A stretch of 42,836 bases of DNA, taken from positions 1-42,836 of IMG/VR virus record IMGVR_UViG_3300032753_000066, one strand, 5' to 3'. The position numbers and the translations under genes are program-made. Below are positions 17,800-26,667 of the stretch, piece by piece (within the stretch, counting starts at the first letter, position 1; the number at the start of each line of letters is the position of its first letter). This DNA comes from a virus. The notes under the pieces are model-generated. The model was not told the DNA's origin, ran no database searches, and saw only the letters and a list, made by a program, of their open reading frames with translations.

Positions 17800-18231
17800 T
17801 TAAATGAAAAATTTTATTATTAATAATATTAGTATAATCGCACTAACAATTGGAATTGCTTTATATAAATTTGTCATAAACTTATCAGATTTAAATAATG
17901 AAAAGCCATATACAAGCAGATAGCTAGTTTTATCTATTTTTGATATATCATAAAAGTCATATAATTCATTTAATCCATTTTTATTTAAAAAAACAGATAA
18001 TTGGTTTGTATAATCTTTTATAAATGATTGTGATATAGTGTCTATGTCGGCTTTTCGTATAGAATATGGCTCGTCTATTAATTCTTGAGGAATATTAAGA
18101 ACGGTATACATTCTATATGCTTTATCAATTCTTATACCGAATTGTCTTTCTAAATTTAGCTCTATTTTTTTGATAGTTTTCCTATATAAAAGGAATAATT
18201 TTACTTTTTTATAAAATGATATATTTCTCAT
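17800..18231 (-). CDS. Tail-anchored membrane protein, function unknown
   Basis: 143 residues. Seen: a basic N-terminus (MRNISFYKKVKLFLLYRKTI), a mixed helical domain of about 100 residues, and one hydrophobic C-terminal helix (about 121-143, AIPIVSAIILILLIIKFFI) that would anchor it in the inner membrane with the N-domain in the cytoplasm. There is no signal peptide. The gene lies 29 nt after the tape measure stop in the same strand group, an unusual place for a membrane protein; it could be an assembly factor or a small effector. No family recognised. Confidence 0.75.
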   Translation of the reverse strand: MRNISFYKKVKLFLLYRKTIKKIELNLERQFGIRIDKAYRMYTVLNIPQELIDEPYSIRKADIDTISQSFIKDYTNQLSVFLNKNGLNELYDFYDISKIDKTSYLLVYGFSLFKSDKFMTNLYKAIPIVSAIILILLIIKFFI

Positions 18232-18260
18232 ATTATTTGTATTAATTTTTTAAGAATAGT

Positions 18261-21179
18261 TTATTTTGGTCCTTGTCCTTTTCTACCCTTTTCTGCCATA
18301 GCATTTTTTAATTCAGATATAAGATGATCAAATGGAGATTTAATTGAATTAGCAACTGCTGCTCCTATGCTGGCCGCTAAATTTGTAGTATTTGCTACTA
18401 TTTGATCTAATTTTTGTTCCATAGCGGCTGTGCTACTTCCACCTCCTGCTCCACCAATATTTCTAACTGGATAATTAGTATTTTTTGCAGCTTTTTCTGC
18501 TTCTGTTTGTAATTCTTCTACTACTTTAACAAATATTCCAGCTTTTGCTTCTAATGCATCCATCATACTTTCAAATTGATTAGAATCCATAAGTGACATT
18601 AAAATAACATTACCACTTACTCTATTCAAGGCATCTATTTTTTCCATATCAATTGAACTTAGTGCATTACCTAAAGATTTTACACCTTTGCTTAATCTTT
18701 CGTATCCTTCTGCTAATTTTGCTAAGCCGGTTGTTATTCCAAAAATACTCTCAATTCCATAAAGACTTACATTTTTATTCTCTAAATATTCTACTAATTC
18801 AACATATAATTTTACATTATCTGTTAATGACCTCATATAACCATCAGGTATTGTAGTATTAAATTTAGCGTCATTTAATGAATTGGCGGCAGCGACTATA
18901 CCTTCTGCAATTGATGTTACTGCTGATTTTAATTTATCTGTATCTGCACCACTATACCAATGTGTATTTTGATTTAAATAATCAAAAATTGGCGCAAATG
19001 CTTGTAATGCGGTGCTTATGGATTCTGACCAAGTTGATTTAGGTCCACCAGTCCAAATATTAGAAGGTTGATTTACAAAAAACTGCCCAACTGCTACAAT
19101 GGCAGCAGAAATGGAAATCATAGCATTTATCATATCATCTGGTGTTGGTCCACTTCCAAATAATCCAGAAGATTTAGATAAAGCATCAAAAACTGGAGCA
19201 AATGCTCCAATAGCGCCGCCAACACCTGCTGCCCAATCTGCTTTTGGTCCACCCGCCCATATACCAGTTTTTCCTTTAAAAAATTCAGCAGCAGTTACGA
19301 TGCCCTGAGATACTTTAGTTATAGCATTAGAAAAATCATCTGCGGATGGGCCCTTTGAAAATAATCCAATTATGCCTCTATCAAATAATACTTTAAATAT
19401 TGGAGCAAATGCGCCTAATGATAATGCGACACCTTCTGCCCAGTCTTTTGTTGGGCCGCCTTTATATTCTCCGGTTGATAATATTGCAGCAGATGAAACT
19501 ATTGCATTTGATATTATATCAACGCCTTTTGCACCAATTTCTAATACAAGAAGTCCGGCGCCCAATGTTCCTAATATCATGGTACCAAGCCCAGCAACTC
19601 CTACTGCAAATGCGCCCATTGATAAACTAACACCGAGAGCCCAGTCAAAAGATGGATAATTACCATATTCACCGGCACTTAAAATTTTCGATGAAGCAAC
19701 TAATGTTCCAGCAACAACCAACATACCAACTGCTCCTAAACCAACTGCCGCCAACCCAAGTCCTATTCCTTCTGCTACGATTAGACTTCCTATTGCCATA
19801 ACTCCAGCACCAAATGCTACTAAACTTAAACCTGCGCCCAATGCCCATTCTATTGTGGGTGCGTTTGCATAATTACCTAATGCGATTAATTGAGATGCAG
19901 CTGCTAATGCTCCAGCTATTATAACAATTGATATTGCTCCTAATGTTACTTCTTTTACTCCTAATTTAAATTCTTTTAAAGCAAACATGGCTGCACCCAA
20001 AGCGACCCCCATTATACCGATGGTTATAGATTGTAACACAACATTCCATAATAACCCACCATCAATCTCCTCTGTTTTTGCTAATATTTTAGATGATAAT
20101 ACTATACCTAATGACATTAAAGGTAAAATTGCCACCATTAAAGCAACATCTTTTATATTTGTATTTTTAACTGCATATGATAAAACAAGTAACGGTAATG
20201 TCATTGCTGTTAATGCTATTGCTATGCCTATTGTTCCTATAAATTGTTTAAATGTTAATGGTTGTATACCTTGTAAAATAAATGATGCACCCACCATTGC
20301 AATACTAAATGGTATTAGTATCAGAGGTAGTAATAATGCATCTTCTGGTGTAATTCCTTTTATTCCATTTACTAAATTTTTAATACCATAGCCTATAACA
20401 GCAAATGTTCCTGCTATTAAAATAGCAGTTAGTCCTTGTGATATCGATATTGGATTTATAAATCTCATTACTTGTGAGGCTAATGCAATAGATAATCCAA
20501 CTGAGAATAATACTAAAGGCATTTTAACTAAATCACTTGCTTTTACATCTTTTATACCTTTAGTTATTTTTTCAATTCCATATGAAATAACTGCAAAAGT
20601 ACCAGCAATTAAAATAGCAGTTAGTCCTTGTGTAAATGATATGGGCACAATAAGACTCATTATCCATGATGCTGCTGTTATAGAACTTGCTATTGTAACT
20701 GTAACAAAAAATAAATTTACCATTTCAGTTCGTTTCAAGTGCTTCATTTCGGCTATTTTCTCAAATGCCATAGCAACAAGTGGTAATGCTATTGATAATG
20801 CTATAACAGATAAAAAGTTAACAGAACCAATTAATTTAAATGCTACACCAATTGCTAATACACCAGCTGCTATTAACAATACGGTGCTAACGCCATCTTT
20901 TATTTTAGATTTTTTTTCTCCAGAAACTTCAAAAAGTTTAGTTTCTTTTTTATCTTTAGAAATTCTTAATAAAGTTTCTTGATTTTTTAAAATTTGTGTT
21001 GTATCTTTTTTAATAGATTTAAGACCATTGCTAATAGATTCTATCTTTTTATCAATATTGTTAATACTTTGTAAAATTTTACCAGCTTCGGATTTAGCTG
21101 ATTTATCTTTCAAAGATTCTGCTACGGCGTCGAGTGCTAATGTTAAGTCATTAAGAGCTGATAGAATTTTATTATCCAT
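18261..21179 (-). CDS. Tail tape measure protein
   Basis: 972 residues. Seen: an N-terminal helical coiled-coil leader (1-95); long Ala/Gly/Ile-rich hydrophobic helices (about 100-560); a series of ~67-residue repeats centred on W-A-x-G...GAFA (about 440-740); and a C-terminal Gly/Ala/Ser-rich basic end. Length, hydrophobic helices and tandem repeats, next to other tail genes, are those of a tape measure (the T4 gp29 role), which sets tail length and is ejected into the envelope. T4 gp29 has 590 residues for a tail near 100 nm, so scaling by length suggests roughly 150 nm here (inference). The start is supported by TAATATATA 4 nt upstream. Identity is likely but rests on composition and context. 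Confidence 0.75.
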   Translation of the reverse strand: MDNKILSALNDLTLALDAVAESLKDKSAKSEAGKILQSINNIDKKIESISNGLKSIKKDTTQILKNQETLLRISKDKKETKLFEVSGEKKSKIKDGVSTVLLIAAGVLAIGVAFKLIGSVNFLSVIALSIALPLVAMAFEKIAEMKHLKRTEMVNLFFVTVTIASSITAASWIMSLIVPISFTQGLTAILIAGTFAVISYGIEKITKGIKDVKASDLVKMPLVLFSVGLSIALASQVMRFINPISISQGLTAILIAGTFAVIGYGIKNLVNGIKGITPEDALLLPLILIPFSIAMVGASFILQGIQPLTFKQFIGTIGIAIALTAMTLPLLVLSYAVKNTNIKDVALMVAILPLMSLGIVLSSKILAKTEEIDGGLLWNVVLQSITIGIMGVALGAAMFALKEFKLGVKEVTLGAISIVIIAGALAAASQLIALGNYANAPTIEWALGAGLSLVAFGAGVMAIGSLIVAEGIGLGLAAVGLGAVGMLVVAGTLVASSKILSAGEYGNYPSFDWALGVSLSMGAFAVGVAGLGTMILGTLGAGLLVLEIGAKGVDIISNAIVSSAAILSTGEYKGGPTKDWAEGVALSLGAFAPIFKVLFDRGIIGLFSKGPSADDFSNAITKVSQGIVTAAEFFKGKTGIWAGGPKADWAAGVGGAIGAFAPVFDALSKSSGLFGSGPTPDDMINAMISISAAIVAVGQFFVNQPSNIWTGGPKSTWSESISTALQAFAPIFDYLNQNTHWYSGADTDKLKSAVTSIAEGIVAAANSLNDAKFNTTIPDGYMRSLTDNVKLYVELVEYLENKNVSLYGIESIFGITTGLAKLAEGYERLSKGVKSLGNALSSIDMEKIDALNRVSGNVILMSLMDSNQFESMMDALEAKAGIFVKVVEELQTEAEKAAKNTNYPVRNIGGAGGGSSTAAMEQKLDQIVANTTNLAASIGAAVANSIKSPFDHLISELKNAMAEKGRKGQGPK
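19021..19870 (-). repeat. Five tandem ~67-residue repeats in the tape measure gene
   Basis: Copies begin near 19860, 19660, 19460, 19260 and 19050 (minus strand reading) with the cores PTIEWALGAGLSL, PSFDWALGVSLSMGAFA, PTKDWAEGVALSLGAFAP, PKADWAAGVGGAIGAFAP and PKSTWSESISTALQAFAP. Spacing is about 200 nt. They have diverged at DNA level, so the duplication is old. Confidence 0.75.
20396..20639 (-). repeat. Direct repeat in the tape measure gene (192-nt period)
   Basis: Two nearly identical ~50-nt blocks start at 20396 and 20588 (both contain TTAAAATAGCAGTTAGTCC), encoding SQGLTAILIAGTFAVIGYGI and TQGLTAILIAGTFAVISYGI. A third, weaker protein-level copy follows. The period of 64 residues differs from the 67-residue WALG repeats downstream. 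The high DNA identity suggests a more recent duplication. Confidence 0.75.
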
Positions 21180-21183
21180 ATTT

Positions 21184-21192
21184 TATATATTA
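21184..21192 (-). promoter_or_regulatory. TAATATATA motif, 4 nt before start 21179
   Basis: On the minus strand TAATATATA is followed by AAAT and ATG of the tape measure gene. Confidence 0.55.
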
Positions 21193-21268
21193 AATTTAAA
21201 GGACCTTAATGGTTTATAATAACTTCTCATCTATAATTTAATATATAAAGTATAAAAATTAATCTGAA

Positions 21269-21703
21269 ATGATTAAAAGATGGTATAAACATTACGTTTT
21301 AAAAGAGTCTATCAAAGACATAGAACTCAATAGGATATTAGATAAAATTTCAAAAGGTGAAAGTTTAACCATTAGGGAAGATGACTTTTTGAATTTATAT
21401 AATCAAACTCAGGATAGTGATTTAAATGATTATGCTTATTTATCAAGAAATTTAGCTTGTGATAAAGTAATAGATTATCTTGCTAAAAAAAAGAAAATAT
21501 GGTGTGATTTATATGATAAAGATGGTAAAATTGGTGATATAATTACTGATGTTTATAAACCTGAATTTAAATTAATATTAAGACATGGTAGTTATATAAT
21601 GAGTGATAATTTATTATATAATATAACATATAATATGAAAAAAGATGAATATTCGTTAACTAAACAGGATGAATATTATGAAGAAATAGAAGTAGGAAAA
21701 TGA
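21269..21703 (+). CDS. Hypothetical small protein, possible weak capsid tag
   Basis: 144 residues. Seen: N-terminus MIKRWYKHYVLKESIKD, which loosely resembles the shared tag and contains L-K-E|S, a match to the T4 prohead protease site [LI]-x-E|[AGS]. The rest is an acidic/basic alpha-beta body without a recognised motif and ends with an acidic DEYYEEIEVGK tail. The stop TGA overlaps the next start (ATGA, 21700), so the two are co-translated. TAATATATA occurs 20 nt before the start rather than at the usual 4 nt. Confidence 0.75.
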   Translation: MIKRWYKHYVLKESIKDIELNRILDKISKGESLTIREDDFLNLYNQTQDSDLNDYAYLSRNLACDKVIDYLAKKKKIWCDLYDKDGKIGDIITDVYKPEFKLILRHGSYIMSDNLLYNITYNMKKDEYSLTKQDEYYEEIEVGK

Positions 21704-21963
21704 GAATAAAAACATATCAAAAATTTTTAGAAGCAATATCAGGCACAATTGATACTGCACCATGGGGTGTGGGTATGCCAAGACAACAATTGCCTAATAC
21801 AATCACTAGCGCAGATACAAATGTTGTATATGACGAAACTACTGATAAATTTTATTCAGAAGATGAATATTACGATTTATATAATGAGTATATAGAAAAA
21901 GGTGGCAAACCATTATCTGGTGGATTAAATAAAGAAAATTTACAAAAAGTATTAAATAATTAA
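21700..21963 (+). CDS. Small protein with the closest T4-type capsid-targeting N-terminus
   Basis: 87 residues. Seen: MRIKTYQKFLEAISG, which aligns with the T4 internal-protein capsid-targeting sequence MKTYQEFIAE|A (KTYQ, then F, then E|A). The following 75 residues are Asp/Asn/Tyr-rich with PWGVGMPRQQLPNTI (about 22-36) and no known fold. In T4, proteins with this signal are packaged in the prohead, cleaved after the Glu and injected. By analogy this is the best candidate for an internal head protein in the window. Start set by the ATGA overlap with the previous gene. Function inferred only from the N-terminus. Confidence 0.75.
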   Translation: MRIKTYQKFLEAISGTIDTAPWGVGMPRQQLPNTITSADTNVVYDETTDKFYSEDEYYDLYNEYIEKGGKPLSGGLNKENLQKVLNN

Positions 21964-21970
21964 TAAAAAA

Positions 21971-21993
21971 AGCCTTCAAATAATTTGAAGGCT
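21971..21993. terminator. Hairpin, first of two after the 87-residue gene
   Basis: Stem AGCCTTCAAA (21971-21980) with 21984-21993, loop TAA; an A-run precedes it on the plus strand, giving a T-run for minus-strand transcripts. Confidence 0.75.
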
Positions 21994-22002
21994 AATTAAA
22001 AT

Positions 22003-22030
22003 AAAAATGCCTCTTTAAAGAGGCATTTTT
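22003..22030. terminator. Bidirectional terminator before the sheath stop
   Basis: Perfect 28-bp palindrome with 14-bp arms (AAAAATGCCTCTTT and its complement) ending in T-runs on both strands, between the converging 87-residue gene and the sheath gene (ends 22037). Confidence 0.92.
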
Positions 22031-22036
22031 ATTTTA

Positions 22037-25000
22037 TTAAAGTGTTTGGAAACCACCTGATTGAATTGCACCAGTTTTAAGAACTGTTATATTATTTACT
22101 ATAATTGCAAGACCCTTAATTGGTTCTACATAAGTATCTAATACTCCTATTTGATTATCTATCAATGTTTGTGTGTTATTTTCAGAATCACATTTGTTAA
22201 AGTAGTTATATAAACCATTTTTATTAACATAACCTGCGCAAATAACATCTGCTCTTAATTTGATTTCTGTTCTTGTATCCTGTGTATTAAATTTCCATTG
22301 GAATTCTAATAACATTGCTGCTAAATCTCTTTCTAATTCTATTAACACCTCTCTTACATGTAAATAAGATAATGCTGACTTATAAAGAGTTAATGCTGTA
22401 TTTTCAGTATCAATTACCCATCCTCTATTCTTTCTAAGAACAATTGGATTCATGTGAGCTTGATTTAAATTCTCAACATCTGTTGGGTTAAAGTCCATTT
22501 CAACACCCGCAATACCAGTTATTAAACCATTTGTTATACCAGCAGCAATTGTCCAAGGTACAGTAGTTGTGACATTAGAATTATGCTTTCTCATATAAGT
22601 TGAAGCCACGAACATTGCTGGTGGAACACTTAGTGGCGCACCATTATCGCTAACTGTTACATAAGGAGCAAAGTAACCTACACATGTTGTACCATTCCCT
22701 TCTGCCATAGTATATAAGAATGCTGGATTACTATCTAAATTACCACCTTGAGCAATATAAGATGTTTGTAATACACCTTCTGAATCAACAAATGATGGTG
22801 AACTTGATTGTCTAAATTGCTTCATAGAAGGCATATTTAAGAACCCTAAGCAGTCTAATCTTGCACCACAAATATCAGCTAACTGTTGTTTTGAGTTTTC
22901 AATTAAGCCAAGTCCAAATGAGTCAACTAAATATCTAAAATCTAATGCATCTTTATTTGTAATTGCATTGAATAAAGGAGTACCTTTAGCAACTAAATTA
23001 AGTATTGCATTTTGTTGTGCTTCAGTACCATCTGGTAAAGATGCTTGACGAATTCTAAATCCTTTTAATGCTATAGCCTTATAAGTAGATACATAATTAT
23101 CTAATGAAGAATATCTCATTGTTTGATAAACACCAGATGTTGGGCTACCAATTGGATATGTGAATATTGATGCGTCACAAGTTAATAAAACTAATGATGT
23201 GTCTGCACTATAAACTTTCTTAGAAATAATTCTTGTTAAGTTTTTAAATTGTTGTCCAACATTTTCAGTCATACTGTTATCTTGTAATAAGAAGTCACCA
23301 ACTACTACATTAGAATATCTTGTTGCATTAACCAATATTTGGTTAGGCACTGATGTATAACCAGAAGGTATAACTATTTCAACTGTTTCTTGATAATTAG
23401 CATCAAATGAGTTTACATTAAATGTTGAATTAACTCCAAAATTATTATATAATGTTGTGTTTGTTCCTAAATATGTATAAAGGTCATTACCAGTTATATT
23501 AACAGTCAATAAATTATTAGAATCAATATTCATTGATAAGTAATATTTAGTTGTTGCATCCCAAATTCTAGTTATACTATATAAGGTTTCAGCAGTAACG
23601 CTTTCGGTCAATAAATATGCATAAGCATTAGATTGTGGATAACCTATTATTGATGAATAATCATATCCTACTGGATGTAAACCATATGGATCAGATTTTA
23701 TATTAAATGTTCCTGTATTTAATAGTGAATCAGGTACTATTATTGATGTAAATGAGCTACCAAATTGATTATTAAATGGATCATTATTATCGCCTATTAT
23801 AAGAATAAAGTTTAATCCATTATATTGTGCATTTGAACCAGTTAACCCAGAAGTTTTAACAAAACTTACAGTAGCAGTATAAACTGTTTCACTAGTATCA
23901 ACCATAGCATTTGCATAAAAATAATCACCTGTATTTATAACTCCATTATAAAAGTCTTGATATAAAGTAGAGTATTGCGCAACAATGCCATAACTATTTG
24001 CGCCTATTGGAGTTGCAGCACTTGCTGGACTATTTGATGTAATCATTTTATTATCTGATAATATTAACTCATTATCAAGTTGATAAATAACTAACCCACT
24101 TTGCAATCCTAAAATTGTTGTTGTTCCAAATATACTTTCAGATAAACCTAAATTTGTTTGAACAGTTATTGTTTTATTTAATGAAGTTGAAGTTTCTGAA
24201 GATATAGCCATATTTGCAAGACTATACTTTTTAGCACCTGAGCCATCAACTTTTAACATAATTGCGCCTTTAGAAACAGAAGCTGATTCTAAATAGGTTC
24301 TTAAAGCATTAAATCTTTTAATTCTTCTATATTGTGCATAATTTGAAGTTGAAGGAACAGCCGCAGATGCACTAAATGTAAGAACAAATGTGTTATTAGC
24401 ACCAGTTGATGTTATTGTATAATCTGTGCCATATGCTAAGTCAAGATAACCAGCAGAATCAACTGCAATGTTAGTAAATGTCATTGATTGTATATTACCA
24501 CCCTGTATAGTAAGCATCATATAACCAAGAACAATATCTGTTGCTGCTACTGATGGGTATGTAAGTGGTGTTGTTGTAGAAACACTAGTAATAGAACCAG
24601 TAGTATCTAATTTAAATACACTATAATAACTTGCAGTGGCAGAAGCTGATGCATAATTATTTGCATTAATTGTAAATGTATTACTACCTGTTGCAATAGA
24701 AACCATATTACCACCTATGATAGCATATGGAGTTAAACCATTAATATCTGTTCCAGAAACTGTATAAGTTACTGTGGCACTTGATGAATTAGAAGATGTA
24801 GCAGATTTTACAACACCGCTTATTCTTTCTTCTGAATAAGTATCTGTTCTAACATTATTTGTTAAAGCTTGAACATAATTTTTTGCTGGATCAATAGATA
24901 ATACATTATTAACTCTATCTAAATTAGTATTAGTATAACCAATTGTAGTTACTAAATTTTCATTATAAGATAAGAAATCAATACTAGTATTATTTGAATC

Positions 25001-25963
25001 TACTAAACTATCACTATTAATAAGATTATTACCAATTAAGTCAATTTTTCCTGCTGGGTAATCAGTTTCAAATAAATCCATATTAAATGCACAGAATAAA
25101 CCAGTTTTTTGAGTATCTTGGTTAATAACTGTTTCAATAAAAATATTTTGATTATTAGAATCTCTGAAATAAGGAATAAAACTTAAACCTTGATAGTATT
25201 TTAATAATGTAACATTTCTATCATTAATGAAATTTTGAACTTGATTTTTCATTAAACCAGTTGCGTCAAAATATTTTGACCAGTTTTTATCAACTGATAA
25301 TGCTTGATAGTTTGACCAGTCACCTGCCATAACTACAACATCTACCATATAATCAGAGACATAATCTGTTGGGTTAACATAAGGTGGAATATTTGTAATA
25401 GAGCTGTACCAATTTGTGAAAGTTACATCAAATCCAGTTGCAGTTGTTTTGAAAACAAATACTGTAATATATGAAGCTGATGTATTAGTGAAATTTAATA
25501 ATCTATTTTCATAATTTGGATTACTAGATGCTAAAGATAAGAAAGAATCTGTATCTAAGTTCCAAAATCCAGTTGTGTTGAAAAATCTTCTGTAAGCACC
25601 TAATTGAGTTGTATCATTTGTATTATTAGTAGCTGTTGATAAAGGAGCGTATTCAATTTGATCTAATGTATCATCAGTCTCCAATAAGTTTATTGCATAA
25701 ACTGGACTTGATTGAATCATTTGAGATATTGTTCTTTGAAAATAAGAACCTTTTCTTTCTAATGTTCTATCAATACCACCAAAGATATTTTGTAGATCTT
25801 GCGTAGTTTGTATAAGCACCGGAGTATTTATAGGACCAGTTTTAGAAACTCCTATTACAAGATTAGTTAAACCTTGTGCTGTTTGGCTAGCAATCACACT
25901 ATTGTCATATTCTTGTATAAAGATACCTGGTCTTTTATAATTACTTATTATTACTGATGGCAT
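22037..25963 (-). CDS. gp18: Contractile tail sheath protein, unusually large
   Basis: 1308 residues; sheaths are commonly 400-700 (T4 gp18: 659). Seen: an N-terminal sheath start RPGIFIQEYDNSVIASQTAQ and TNLVIGVSKTGPINTPVLI (about 11-54); a long beta-rich, Thr/Ser/Asn-rich middle (about 330-960); and a well-conserved C-terminal sheath domain from KGFRIRQASLPDGTEAQQNA (about 990) through MPSMKQFRQ, VGYFAPYVTVSDNG, VPPAMFVASTYMRKH and AGVEMDFNPTDVENLNQAHMN to the final WKFNTQDTRTEIKLRAD and tail. The ends form the polymerising core; the middle must be extra decoration domains on the outside of the tail. It is the last of three minus-strand genes. Confidence 0.9.
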   Translation of the reverse strand: MPSVIISNYKRPGIFIQEYDNSVIASQTAQGLTNLVIGVSKTGPINTPVLIQTTQDLQNIFGGIDRTLERKGSYFQRTISQMIQSSPVYAINLLETDDTLDQIEYAPLSTATNNTNDTTQLGAYRRFFNTTGFWNLDTDSFLSLASSNPNYENRLLNFTNTSASYITVFVFKTTATGFDVTFTNWYSSITNIPPYVNPTDYVSDYMVDVVVMAGDWSNYQALSVDKNWSKYFDATGLMKNQVQNFINDRNVTLLKYYQGLSFIPYFRDSNNQNIFIETVINQDTQKTGLFCAFNMDLFETDYPAGKIDLIGNNLINSDSLVDSNNTSIDFLSYNENLVTTIGYTNTNLDRVNNVLSIDPAKNYVQALTNNVRTDTYSEERISGVVKSATSSNSSSATVTYTVSGTDINGLTPYAIIGGNMVSIATGSNTFTINANNYASASATASYYSVFKLDTTGSITSVSTTTPLTYPSVAATDIVLGYMMLTIQGGNIQSMTFTNIAVDSAGYLDLAYGTDYTITSTGANNTFVLTFSASAAVPSTSNYAQYRRIKRFNALRTYLESASVSKGAIMLKVDGSGAKKYSLANMAISSETSTSLNKTITVQTNLGLSESIFGTTTILGLQSGLVIYQLDNELILSDNKMITSNSPASAATPIGANSYGIVAQYSTLYQDFYNGVINTGDYFYANAMVDTSETVYTATVSFVKTSGLTGSNAQYNGLNFILIIGDNNDPFNNQFGSSFTSIIVPDSLLNTGTFNIKSDPYGLHPVGYDYSSIIGYPQSNAYAYLLTESVTAETLYSITRIWDATTKYYLSMNIDSNNLLTVNITGNDLYTYLGTNTTLYNNFGVNSTFNVNSFDANYQETVEIVIPSGYTSVPNQILVNATRYSNVVVGDFLLQDNSMTENVGQQFKNLTRIISKKVYSADTSLVLLTCDASIFTYPIGSPTSGVYQTMRYSSLDNYVSTYKAIALKGFRIRQASLPDGTEAQQNAILNLVAKGTPLFNAITNKDALDFRYLVDSFGLGLIENSKQQLADICGARLDCLGFLNMPSMKQFRQSSSPSFVDSEGVLQTSYIAQGGNLDSNPAFLYTMAEGNGTTCVGYFAPYVTVSDNGAPLSVPPAMFVASTYMRKHNSNVTTTVPWTIAAGITNGLITGIAGVEMDFNPTDVENLNQAHMNPIVLRKNRGWVIDTENTALTLYKSALSYLHVREVLIELERDLAAMLLEFQWKFNTQDTRTEIKLRADVICAGYVNKNGLYNYFNKCDSENNTQTLIDNQIGVLDTYVEPIKGLAIIVNNITVLKTGAIQSGGFQTL

Positions 25964-26037
25964 ATATATGTATTATTTTTATATTTATGTTATATATTAT
26001 TATTTAAAACCAACTTTTGGTGATTTTTAAGTACACA

Positions 26038-26667
26038 CTACTTTGTAGGAAGTTTAATTTTATCTATTCTTTTCTTTGCGGCTTCTATTTCTTTCTTCTT
26101 ATCATCAAGTTCTTTCTTAGATGCTTTTTTAAGATTTTCAGCATTAGTTTGAGTTTGATCTAATTTATTGTCCATATTAGTGATATCTTTATTTATATTT
26201 TCAATATCATTTTTAGCAGTTTCCGCATCACCAACATTAGTTTGTATAGATTTTTGTTTAGCAGCCAAATCTTGTTGCTTTTGTTGTAAAGTTTGTTCCG
26301 CTTTAGTAGCATTTCTTTCTTGCTCTAGTTCTTCTGCATAAAGCCTAAATAAAGAATTTTCTTTAGTATTTATATCATCTGGCTCATCTGGGTTTTTCCA
26401 AATAATTTGTCCTTTAGTTTTAGGTGTGCCTTTTTTAATAAATTTAGCAGACAATAACTTATTATATAAATCGGTGGCTATACCATCTTTATTTGGTGTT
26501 TCATCATCAATATAATTCATGTAAATATTTTTTAATTGAGCCTTAAATTTATCAAACTTCTTTTTATTACTTTCGTCAGTATTAAATTTAGTCATATCAG
26601 CCTTTATCTCTAAAGGCTGATTTTCTTTGGCTAAATCAAATTTTTCGTATGTTTTTATGTATTTCAT
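26038..26667 (-). CDS. Coiled-coil protein with capsid-tag-like N-terminus
   Basis: 209 residues. Seen: N-terminus MKYIKTYEKFDLAKE, one of the clearest matches to the shared tag; a Lys/Asp/Asn-rich middle; then a long heptad-rich coiled coil (about 105-205, rich in Glu, Lys, Gln and Asn). The start codon shares one base with the stop of the 912-residue gene (TAATG), so the two are tightly coupled. The tag and coupling suggest both belong to one functional unit, perhaps head-internal or assembly proteins. No enzyme motif is seen. Confidence 0.75.
   Translation of the reverse strand: MKYIKTYEKFDLAKENQPLEIKADMTKFNTDESNKKKFDKFKAQLKNIYMNYIDDETPNKDGIATDLYNKLLSAKFIKKGTPKTKGQIIWKNPDEPDDINTKENSLFRLYAEELEQERNATKAEQTLQQKQQDLAAKQKSIQTNVGDAETAKNDIENINKDITNMDNKLDQTQTNAENLKKASKKELDDKKKEIEAAKKRIDKIKLPTK

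Noticed and set aside
19372-19659. Plus-strand open frames inside the tape measure gene (also 19099, 19987, 20641)
   Set aside because: Shadows of a low-complexity Ala/Gly/Ile coding sequence on the other strand; no start signals or motifs.
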